Below are positions 1-8,704 of a stretch of 28,273 bases of DNA, in pieces. The DNA is from Irineochytrium annulatum. Its lineage: Eukaryota; Chytridiomycota; Chytridiomycetes; Chytridiales; Chytridiaceae. A model generated the notes under the pieces. It was not told the origin of the DNA. It searched no databases and worked only from the letters and a program-made list of their open reading frames with translations. The translations under genes and the position numbers were made by a program. Where the stretch lies: NCBI GenBank assembly GCA_027600665.1, contig JADGJL010000260.1, positions 1-28,273 of the forward strand, written 5' to 3'. The first letter of the stretch is position 1, and each line of letters opens with the position of its first letter.

Positions 1-261
1 GGCCCGACCCGCCCCCCGCCGTGCGCGAGATCAAAGCGGCCAACGAGCGGCCCTGCATCCCACGCTGTGTCGTCTCTCAACTTAAGGTCGTCAGCGTGTT
101 CGTGGCCAGTCCCGCACCCGATCCAACGGCCCGCCTTTATCCTCCCGCGCAACCTTCACATATCGACCTGATCAATCCATCGTCAACATCATTAAACGCC
201 CTCTATCGCCAGCCGATCCACCTTCACCCTCGATCCGGCATAAATCGGTCTCAACCAGAAC

Positions 262-936
262 ATGCTCAACAACGGCGCAGCAGATGACATGGCTCTCCTT
301 GTCGCGTCCTCCCGCCTCACATTCTCGCCGCAGCGACACAAATCCCTCCACACCCACTCCGGCACCCAGAACCACCACCCGACGCCCTCGGCCACGCCTG
401 AACCGCCCTCTTCGTCATCCTGCTCCACATCGCCCTCCCCGCCCCGTCACATGCACCAGCCGGACCGCCCGATTTCCCCGCCTCCGCGGAGGCTGCCGCA
501 TTTCCAGCAGGGTGGCGCCGTCGCGGCTGGTGTGAGCCCCGCAGGGATCGGAGGTTCGTCGCGCGCGGACGCCGCGTCTGTTGGGAGTCTGGGGTCGCTG
601 ACGGCCTACAAGCGCAGTACGGGGTCGTCCACGTCTTCTTCATCGTCATCGGGATCCTCTTCGCCCGCGAGCGCTTTCCATGCCTCAGGGCGGAGGTGGA
701 GGAGTGTCGAGGGACTCGACGCCGTGCACCCGGGTTCGAAGGGCGTTGCCCTGGGGGCTGTTGGGACCGGCGGTGGATTTTTGGGGACGGGTGGCGTTTA
801 TTCGGCCGGCACCGGGAGATACGTGGTTGGAAGGGCGTCGATGACCGGACCGGTGCCGGGGTCGGCACCTGTCGCGGTCAGCGGGGAGGGCTCGTATGTG
901 AACGCGGCCTTTGAGGCGACAACGTCGAGCGCATAG
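262..936 (+). CDS. Ser/Pro/Gly-rich low-complexity protein, possibly a 3' exon
   Basis: I do not recognise this protein. The ATG-led frame encodes 224 residues. The N-terminal half is rich in Pro, Ser and His, a serine run lies near residue 125, and the last 80 residues are rich in Gly, Ala and Val. No domain, signal peptide or membrane segment is visible. An in-frame TAA lies just upstream, near position 241, so the frame either starts at 262 or is an exon entered through a splice acceptor. Another frame is open from the window edge to 287 and could be an earlier exon of the same gene, but I could not fix a junction. GC-rich sequence gives long open frames by chance on both strands here, so coding status is uncertain. 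It could also be the tail of a disordered regulatory protein. Confidence 0.35.
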   Translation: MLNNGAADDMALLVASSRLTFSPQRHKSLHTHSGTQNHHPTPSATPEPPSSSSCSTSPSPPRHMHQPDRPISPPPRRLPHFQQGGAVAAGVSPAGIGGSSRADAASVGSLGSLTAYKRSTGSSTSSSSSSGSSSPASAFHASGRRWRSVEGLDAVHPGSKGVALGAVGTGGGFLGTGGVYSAGTGRYVVGRASMTGPVPGSAPVAVSGEGSYVNAAFEATTSSA

Positions 937-2415
937 TGGTTTGGCGCTCTCATAGTGAGGGAACTTTAAGTTGGCGTGCTCCCTGCCGTTCTGGTCACGC
1001 TCCATTTTCTCTTGGAGTCTTGCAGCCCCCTTTGAGGCGTGTATAGCTCTTGGAATGCTCTCGTCTCGTCGTCTAGCTTATGTGGCATACTTAAACTTTG
1101 GCTCGCCTGTTTGCTAAGTTCCTTTTTTCAGTCGTTTGTGTCGATGAGTTCGTCGCAGAAACCACGTCTTTTGTCTTTATTCGCATACATACTCGTACAT
1201 ACTCGTTCCCCCATCGTCGTAGTTTTATCTCTGCTTTCGTACATAATCATCACTTTAGGCCCAATTGGCCTGTCCTTTTTCTTGTGCACCAGCTGTACTA
1301 TCCTCCTGCCTTTCACCGTCTTGCTAGCTAGGTTTTCCTTTCGTTCGAGCCTTTTTCCCCAGGGCACCACCTTTCCTCTATTTATACATAACCGGCCTTC
1401 ATGTAAAGGGGTTCGTGCTTGTCAACAGGCGTTGTGATTCCTTGTCATAAGTCGTTTTTCCCGCTTTACCCAGAATAAGTGTACATGCTGAAGATTTGTG
1501 AGCCTTTTTCATAAATTTTTGCGGGAGAAGCGGATCACACATCGGTGTCCGACCGCTTTGGATTGGTAATGGCTGCAGCGTTCAGCCTGATATTAAGAAG
1601 CTGCTGGATAGAGGATGTTGTTATTCGGCTAAAGAGCCGGGTTGCGACATTATCGTAGTACTTATCGTAGTACTCTTTAGCCGGGTAGCGCCATTATCGT
1701 AGTACCAAAGGAAAACTCAATATTTTCATGTTTCGATACCTTGTAACGACCTCGTCGCTTTTATTGAACACTTAGTCGCCAGATAGAAACTTGATCTGCA
1801 CTGTCGGGCGGTCGATGAAGCAACTAGGCGCCGGTCACGCCTGCCTCACCCGCCTTCGCCCTCCCGCAGTATCCCAGGCTGAGGTCCAGTTGGTCCATTT
1901 CGATCGGCTGCCGTCGAAGCTGATGATGCCTCAACTGGTCACGGATCGCCGGATCGCCGAGCGGCGGACAGCCTAAATCAAGATCTTAGGAGACGAGCTC
2001 AGAGATCGCACCCTGAACGCTTGTGAGATCTCCGCGCAGCGGATGGGCGCCCTTGCTCCTTGCGGGAGCATTGTTCAAAGGCTTCGCGCAGCGAGGGATG
2101 TTGTAGATGTTGCAGGTATTGCGACATGTCGTCAAATTCTACTAACTAAATTTAATGGTGGCTAAGTAATCTGCTAGCGACATTACGCCGGCACATACAG
2201 CGAGAATAAAAACAGTAAAGATGATTTGTACTGGTGTTTTTTTGGTGTCCTAAATGCATAATCTATGTTTTCTCCTTTTTTCCATTGGGTTTGTGTGTTT
2301 GCCTATTTATTGTACAATCCTACTCAGCGCTGGTATTGTAAAGACTTGTCTGCATCGCTTGCATGCAAACGGTCTTCGACGTTTTGGACTTGGTCGTTCT
2401 ACGCCTAGAACTTTG
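937..2415. other. Intergenic region with T-rich stretch and a repeat cluster
   Basis: About 1.5 kb without a supported gene. From 1039 to 1437 the plus strand is pyrimidine-rich and gives a spurious hydrophobic frame. A repeat cluster lies at 1627-1706 and has its own entry. Around 2035-2097 the short motif cgcgcagcg occurs twice, flanking a small GC-rich hairpin (gctcc and ggagc arms). From 2225 onward the sequence is T-rich and probably holds the promoter or 5' UTR of the gene starting at 2416. No tRNA or other RNA gene was seen. Confidence 0.5.
1627..1706. repeat. Nested direct and inverted repeat cluster
   Basis: The 12-mer ttatcgtagtac occurs three times, at 1650-1661, 1662-1673 (head to tail with the first) and 1694-1705. 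A larger imperfect 28-bp unit starting agccgggt occurs at 1635-1662 and 1679-1706, with about three differences between copies. A perfect 10-bp inverted repeat, ggctaaagag at 1627-1636 and ctctttagcc at 1673-1682, encloses the tandem 12-mers. There is no coding capacity. It may be a decayed small mobile element or a local duplication. Confidence 0.8.
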
Positions 2416-4216
2416 ATGGCACAAATGAGCACCTCCGATCGGATGATGACGGCGCCGCCCAGGACGGCCGCCAGCCAGCAATTGACACTGGACGACGCCC
2501 CGGCAGCAGCCGGTCCTGGCCGGCCGCCGATGCACGCGCCGATGCATGCGCCGCATGGCCCGGCGCCGTACTTGCCGCCGCACCAGCCGTCCTTCCAATA
2601 CCAGGCGGCCCATCACCACCCACATCATTATGAGCAGCATCAGCAGATGGCGCCGAGCCAGCAGGTGCCAGCCGTGTACGCCCCGGTCGCCAGGGACCTC
2701 CCTCCGGTCATATCCGTCCCCATCCCCGACGCACACTTCCTGCCGAGCGTCGGCGACTCCTCCAACAACACAGTCACGATTGAAGCCATTGGTCATCCTT
2801 TGAGCTATCCCCAACCACAGCCGGCCTTTGGGGATAAGGGGAAGGTGGCCCGGAATGGCACGTCAGTGGTGCAAATGGGCACCGATTACGATGATGGAAC
2901 GAGGCGGGGTCGACGGAGGACACGCCGACTCGAGCGGAGGATGAACAAGAAGTCGTTGATCACGAGGCTGATCCCGTTAGTGTCCTGCTCGTTCTATCAT
3001 TGCTGAGCGAGCGAGCTAACTTTTGCCTTGTCAGACAACCAGAGAAGGATTCGAAAGTCTACTGGAGCAGGATGGCGCTTGTGTCGATGCTCATCTTCAG
3101 CGTATTAACGCTCATCCTCGAGGCCGCCTTGATGCAGCAGGAGACTGGCATGTTCTTGACACTAAAGAACAGCCTTCGTTCGAACAACCTTAACTGGACC
3201 GAGTCGAGCCTGGAGGCCGAATTTAATTATACGGCATATCACGACATCAAGGCCGGAGTCTTGTATCATTCCGCATTTCTCGCCGCTGTCCTATTTGGGG
3301 TTTTTGTGAACTGGGATGCCATTTTGCAGCAAAACATCATTCAGGTACAGGCAATACGTGTCTTGTCGCTTAGATTTCCATTATTCAACGCGTCGTATGT
3401 TTTCGCAGCTTGTCGCTGCGATCGGCTACTCGATCGGGATGTTTGTTTTCACGATCATTCAAATCGGACAGACGCAGAAGACGTACAACGTGATCAACAG
3501 CATGAAGAGTACGGACGAGGTGATGCTCGGCGTCCACGGGACAAAGACCGACACAACGGTGCTCACGGTCATCGAGTACATCTTGCTAATTGACACGCTG
3601 ATCTGGGTTCTGTACATTACTTGGCTGGCTTGGCAACTGTTCAAGGAGTTTGGATGGAGGATTTACCGCCGCATTGGAGGGAACATTCAGCTCGAGAAAG
3701 GTTTGGGTCGATCACTAAAATTGTCACTTACATATTTTGAAAGAATTCCGTGACTATCACCTGTTCCTGCTCTGCAACAAGTACAGCCTGTTCTTTGTCA
3801 CCGTCTTCGCCGCGATAATCATCGTTATGCCGAACCCTGGCACTGCACCCATCCACGTTCTCGCCATCCCTGGCTACGGCATCCCTCCCCTTATCATCAC
3901 TCTCTTCCTGGCCTATTACGGCGTCCGGAAGGAGCGGGTGCGGTCGATGGTGATCGTGACCATTATAAACCTTGGCTTGATCGTCTTTATCATCTACTTC
4001 CTCGCCTACGCCTTGAACCCGGACGCGTCTAACCGCAACTACGAGGGTGTCGAGCTTCCCATAACTTTCTTCGGCGCTTTGTCACTTGTGATGCTGATCG
4101 GGTCGATCTTGTTTAGTTACAAGTGCGCTAGGAATTTCGGTGGGGGTCTGAAGTTTGTGCTGGCACAGGCAAAGAGAAATGCACCGCCGACTACGCCGTT
4201 GGATCTCGATGAGTGA
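2416..4216 (+). CDS. UPF0658-family Golgi-type multi-pass membrane protein, paralogue A
   Basis: The spliced model has exons 2416-2975, 3035-3344, 3409-3700 and 3744-4216, giving 544 residues with all phases consistent. Residues 1 to about 187 are disordered and rich in Pro, His and Gln. Around seven hydrophobic segments follow. Signature stretches are QPEKDSKVYWSR before the first segment, QQNIIQ at the second intron, FTIIQIGQ, and FGWRIYRRIGG followed by FRDYHLFLLCNKY. This pattern fits the fungal UPF0658 Golgi apparatus membrane family (S. pombe C1952.10c group), whose biochemical role is not known. Two N-glycosylation sequons (NWT, NYT) lie in the first loop, which suggests that loop is lumenal. 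The chain ends LDLDE. The third intron is only 43 nt with an unusual GTTTGG donor. An alternative start is the ATG at 2425. The family call is from memory of motifs, but the match to paralogue B in this window is direct. Confidence 0.75.
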
Positions 4217-4940
4217 GAGAAGGGTGTTTAGAATGTTTTGTTTCTTCCTTAGATTCACGATCTTGTCAGCGCTAATGTCTGCAATCGACGGTATCTATGA
4301 GGGAGTTTTTTCTGCTCTTCGCACTTCTTTCTCGTTTTCCATCCTCGTGTTTTTGATTGTGATAATTTCGGTAAACATTCCCCACATGTATCGTTTTAGG
4401 GCTTTAAGTTACGCCTGATGACATTTAGCTCGATTGTTGCGGGCTGTGCCTGATTGTTCTGTGAATATATGCTTTAGCGCACAAAAAAATCTTCGGTGAA
4501 AAGGAAACCGTTCTCCCGCTAAGTTGACACCCTTTCCAAACACAAAATACTTTTAAGAGAAACTTGGTCGAGCGACGCCGCTCCAGATGGAAGTAAAACA
4601 TACAAAACTATTTTGATGTGTCGGTGTGTAGAGAATGTCTTACCTTTTTGTCACCACCAATGTTGCTCCCCAGAAGTTTCCGGCTGAACATATGGGAGAC
4701 GAATTGAGAGCTATTCGCAGTTTCATATTTCAAAAAAAAATGCGCAATGACATTGAACAATGCACAAGTTTATCGGAATGTGATGATAACTTTTATACAA
4801 ACATTAGAATATCGGATTTCACATGTAAGCTTTAACTAGGAGTCGCCACGGTATTCCGGCCAAAAGACACACCCAGTGAAGTACAAATAATACAGAGCAC
4901 CAGCAAGAGCCGCCACAATTCCCATAGACCCATCCTCCGG
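4217..4940. other. Convergent intergenic region, AT-rich
   Basis: This is the 3' space between paralogue A (+) and the SWIB gene (-). It has AT-rich stretches, a poly-A run near 4732 and a 66-codon frame at 4635-4835 with no recognisable features. It probably holds the two 3' UTRs and their polyadenylation signals. I see no gene or RNA. Confidence 0.5.
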
Positions 4941-6437
4941 CTACTCGTTCATCTCTGCTTTTACATCGGCATGGTCGGCCCCCTCCCGCTTCACCGGATG
5001 ATCCTCCTCCATCGCATCGTCCCCGCTGTCCTCATCCCCTTCCTCTTCATCCTCTACCAACTCCTCCTTCACGGCCACGTCCCCCGTGTCCTTCGACAAG
5101 TGCCTCGTCAGCAACTTGTTCATCTCAAAGCTCCCCATAACGTCCTGCCCAAACACTTTCTTCATTGCATCATCGTTGATGATTTCGGTCTTCTTTGCCG
5201 GATTCTGAAGATCGTGCTCCTTTATGTACGCCCACAGCTTCTTGACGCACCCCGGGCGAGATAACCGGTCCGTGCCCATGAACGCAGCCAACTCCGGCGA
5301 GAGGATCATCGGCTTATTGAAGCCCGTGTTCGACTTGGAACCGCCACCGCCGCGGGGTTTCTTGGCGGAGCGGGTGGCGGCGCGGGACGCGCGGGTCGTC
5401 TTAGCCCGCTTCGGCTTTTGGTAATCCCCGTCGTCATCGCCGTCGCCGTCGCCGTCGTCATCTTCATCCTCGTCCTCATCCTCGTCCTCGTCGTTCTCCT
5501 CCGACACTTCCTCGGCCTCCTTCCGCTTCCGCTTCTTTGCCATCGGCTGCCCGTAGGGCCCCACCCTCGTCAGATGAGCCGTAAGAAGCTTGTTCATCTC
5601 AAATGCCCCCATTTTTTGCTTCCCAAACACCTTTTTAAGCGGCTCGTCGTTCAGGATCTGCGTCTTCTTCGACGGGTTCTGCAGATCATGCTCCTTAATG
5701 TACGCCCACAGAAACTTCACTACGGCCGGCCGGGACATCTGCTCCTCCCCCGTCAACTCCGCGAGCGCTGGCGAGAGGACATTGGGTACGTGGAAGCCGC
5801 CCTTCTTCGGCGCATCTGGATCCCTCGGCTTTGCGGGCTTCCGCGCGCGTTTTGGCGCGGCCACGGCACCACCCCCCCTCGTGCGCGGCGCCAGCTCCTC
5901 CCCCTGCAGACGCCGCGCCATGGCGCCGTCTGACTCCACGCCCGGGTCCTCGTCGTCGTCGTCGTCGTCGTGGACCACCTCCTCGGATTTGATTTTGGGA
6001 CCCGTGCGTCGAGGCGCACCGTAGACCGGGGCAGCGGTATGACCGGCTCCCGCGTCGCCCACGTCAGCTGCATGCGCCGCGTGCGTCCCGTTGGAATGCT
6101 CCGACTTCACCGCTGCGGCCGCGCGCGCCGGCGGCGCGGGCTCGACGGGTCCGCTGACGCGCGGGGCCGATTCGGCTTCGGGCTCAAGCTCGGCGACGAC
6201 CTGCTCGTACCGCTTCCTGATCTCCAGGTCGAGGTCATGCTTGATGGGCGTGAAGTCGACGCCGAGCTCGGACTCCAAGGTCTTGCGCACCCGCTTGGCC
6301 GTGACCTGCTCGATGTCCGAGTGCCGAAGGATCTCCAGGATGCGGGTCGTGTAGTGGGCGGGGTCCATCGGCGCCGTGACCGTTGCGACGGGCGCGATCA
6401 CTTGGCCGTCGGGTTCTGTCTCGGCTGGCTCCATCAT
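4941..6437 (-). CDS. DEK-C plus double SWIB/MDM2 domain chromatin protein (UAF30-like)
   Basis: A single-exon, 498-residue nuclear protein. A DEK C-terminal domain lies at about 29-84. An acidic run follows, then a basic AT-hook-like linker (KRARKPAKPRDPDAPKKGG). The first SWIB/MDM2 domain spans about 214-290 and, after a long Asp/Glu/Gly-Asp tract, the second spans about 373-447. Both SWIB copies share WAYIKEHDLQNP, KKVFG and FEMNKLLT. The DEK-C plus SWIB order is that of yeast Uaf30 and fission yeast Spp27, which belong to the RNA polymerase I upstream activating factor, so an rDNA or chromatin role is the likely inference. Having two SWIB copies is a variation on that plan. The start was set at the first of two adjacent in-frame ATGs (6437 and 6434, the second with A at -3 and G at +4). 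The frame is open further upstream, to an ATG at 6488. The acidic tail may bind histones. Confidence 0.85.
   Translation of the reverse strand: MMEPAETEPDGQVIAPVATVTAPMDPAHYTTRILEILRHSDIEQVTAKRVRKTLESELGVDFTPIKHDLDLEIRKRYEQVVAELEPEAESAPRVSGPVEPAPPARAAAAVKSEHSNGTHAAHAADVGDAGAGHTAAPVYGAPRRTGPKIKSEEVVHDDDDDDEDPGVESDGAMARRLQGEELAPRTRGGGAVAAPKRARKPAKPRDPDAPKKGGFHVPNVLSPALAELTGEEQMSRPAVVKFLWAYIKEHDLQNPSKKTQILNDEPLKKVFGKQKMGAFEMNKLLTAHLTRVGPYGQPMAKKRKRKEAEEVSEENDEDEDEDEDEDDDGDGDGDDDGDYQKPKRAKTTRASRAATRSAKKPRGGGGSKSNTGFNKPMILSPELAAFMGTDRLSRPGCVKKLWAYIKEHDLQNPAKKTEIINDDAMKKVFGQDVMGSFEMNKLLTRHLSKDTGDVAVKEELVEDEEEGDEDSGDDAMEEDHPVKREGADHADVKAEMNE
5950..5970. repeat. (TCG)7 trinucleotide tract coding for an Asp run
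   Basis: Seven perfect TCG units on the plus strand encode aspartates on the minus strand inside the SWIB-domain gene, between the DEK-C and first SWIB domains. A second, less regular trinucleotide-rich stretch at about 5429-5495 encodes the Asp/Glu linker between the two SWIB domains. Both are likely to vary in length between isolates. Confidence 0.85.
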
Positions 6438-6692
6438 TGACCCTGATTTTTTCGCAGTCTCATGCCAAACTGTGTGGAAGCACCACACAGGCTGCTGAGA
6501 CGTATGGCGGTCTATGTGAATAAAAAATGTGTATGCGAAAGACTTGAAAAAAATTCTATCTGTCTAATATCTTGCGCCTGTGAATTGGCCAACGTACTCG
6601 AAGTCAAACGAGCGGCAGAAGCGGGCGAAGGTGTAGGACCACCCGCCCACACAGTGCAGATGAAAACCAACGCGCTCCCAACATCCAATCCC

Positions 6693-8308
6693 CTACTCAT
6701 CCAGATTCATGCGCGTGGAGCTCTTCCTATGCGCCGACCTCTTCCCGACCATCTGCTGCCTAAGGACCTCCTTCAACCCGGACCCGAACGCCCTCCAGCA
6801 CACGAAGGCGAACGCGGACGATCCCACGAGCAGAAGCAGCGCGACGACGCCGAACATTGTCAGCGGGTTCGCGAGCGACGTGAAGGCGATGTCCATGTGG
6901 ACGATGGCCAGGTACGCGATCACGTACACGGCCATGATCACGTTGGAGACGAGGACCAATAGCACGAGCAACAGGGACTCGCGGCGTGGCGCGAGGTAGG
7001 CGCAGATAAGGGCTATAAGGACGAGGGGGAGGCCGAGGACGGCCGTCACGACGTTGCCAACCTGGCTTGTTGGATTTAGACTCTGAAGAAAAGAACAAGA
7101 TTGATGTTAGCGATCTGATTCCTGGCAGAGTGCAAAAACCAAAGAGACAGTCACCAAAATCATGGCCGAAAACACCGTGACGAAGAACACGGCATATTTG
7201 TTGCAAAGAAGAAATATGTGATAATTCCGAAAGGTCCGTTCGAGTGTTAAGCTGCCCCCAATCCTCCGATAAATTCTCCATCCGAACTCAAGAAATAGCT
7301 GATAGCTGAGGAAGACCAGGATGACAAGCCAAAAGAACGAGATCGACACCAAGATGCCCTCTAGCGGATGCAACGGCCTAGCGTCGGCCGTGCTCCCGTC
7401 GCTGTTGTTCCGCCCATTGAAGGTCCGTTCATCCTGCCCGATCTGTATGATCGAGAAGATGCAGTTTCCGAACTCGAAGATGATAATGGCGAAGATTTGG
7501 ATGATATTCTGCTGTCTGTTGCAGGAAAGCTTCATGTCAGCGGAAGTTGCCGACCTCAACCTTGATAAGAAACACTCACACGACGGCATCCCAAGTGACG
7601 TAGATTCCAAAGCACTGCGCGGCTATGAAGGCCAGATGGTATATGTAGCCCACCTATGAGCAAAGGGAGCGTGAGCGAAACAGCGCACGCGTCATAATCT
7701 ATGCTGCATACCTTTACGTCTCCCTGCCTCTCTGTACCCAACAGCTGATCCTCTTGCACGATCAGGCCAGTCTCAAACCCACACATCAATAGAACGAAAA
7801 CGAAAACGGCGACAAGCGTGTATCTTGACCACGTGACTTTCGAGTCGCGCTCCGGCTGCGGCAGGTAGCTTTTCAAGACGGACATGAGCCGCGGCGGCGG
7901 TGGCGGCAACGACGGGGTTGGGGTTGACGGTCTCGACGCGGTCGGATCGAAGAGGAGAGCCTTCTCGCTCTTCTCGCCAGGGAAGTATCCCGTTGGCTCC
8001 ACGTCCGCCTTCTCAAAGTGGGGTGGCCGCCAGGATGCATCCAGGTCAATGGCGACAAGGTCTGAAGGAATGATGACCGGGCCGCCGGATCTTGGCGGCG
8101 GCACCACGGCCACGGATGTTGGGGAGCGCGGTGGTGGGAGCCTTGGTGAGGGCAAGGAGCTGGATGCGTCATAGGAGGGTGGTTTTATCCGCGCCGGCGG
8201 CTTCGGGGGTATGCGCGAGGTGGTGTGGACGGGGATGGCGAACTCCCCGCTGAGGACGGGGTCCCGCTCCGGCGGCAGGAGCGGCGAGCCGCTGCCTCCT
8301 GAGCTCAT
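6693..8308 (-). CDS. UPF0658-family Golgi-type multi-pass membrane protein, paralogue B
   Basis: The model reads exons 8308-7712, 7653-7580, 7515 to about 7155, and 7082-6693, giving about 473 residues. The third donor is uncertain: GT at 7154, 7148 or 7139 all keep phase. Residues 1-150 are Pro/Ser-rich and disordered. The membrane part then follows paralogue A closely, with QPERDSKVTWSR, DAVVQQNIIQ, FSIIQIGQ and FGWRIYRRIGG followed by FRNYHIFLLCNKY, and it ends RMNLDE. The first loop is shorter than in A and lacks A's glycosylation sequons. None of the three introns sits at the position used in paralogue A. By family it should be a Golgi or endomembrane protein of unknown activity. It lies 255 bp upstream of the SWIB gene's start on the same strand. 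Confidence 0.75.
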
Positions 8309-8704
8309 GATCAGGTCCGAGTCGATGGAGGCCTGTGGAACGAGGGAATCTTCCGTCCACCTTTCACGGCGGCTTCAACTATGTAACTAGCGCGGGTGGT
8401 TTGAGACAACATGGCTTTTGGATGGCTTGAAGAGCAGACAAATTCATTGATGGCAAGTCGCTTGGACAGTCATGCAGCATAATAGATGCAAGTTCTCATT
8501 GTCAGTGTTATTAACAAAAAGTATCGCGAACGGAAGCAACAGATGTATCCAAACAGAACTACTACAATATAATTGCAAGATAAACAAGACACCTGCAACT
8601 ATAAGTCACGCGGGTAGTCAAGACTAATAGAACTAAAATGCATAGAATCTAATAATACTACATGCCCTCCAAAAAAAAACCCTGGAAACGCTTTCTGTCA
8701 CCAC
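8309..8704. other. Intergenic region, AT-rich
   Basis: About 400 bp between the 3' end of the redox gene (8705) and the 5' end of UPF0658 paralogue B. It is noticeably AT-rich from 8440 to 8680 and probably holds the terminator of the first and the promoter of the second. I see no ORF or RNA gene. Confidence 0.5.

Noticed and set aside
1039..1437. 132-codon hydrophobic frame that looks like a membrane protein
   Set aside because: The DNA is pyrimidine-rich, which produces Leu/Ser/Phe-rich frames by chance. No start context, partner exon or family likeness was found.
1791..1976. 61-codon frame
   Set aside because: Short, without motif or recognisable composition, in a region with no other gene signals.
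4635..4835. 66-codon frame in AT-rich intergenic sequence
   Set aside because: Lies between two convergent 3' ends and has no features beyond being open.
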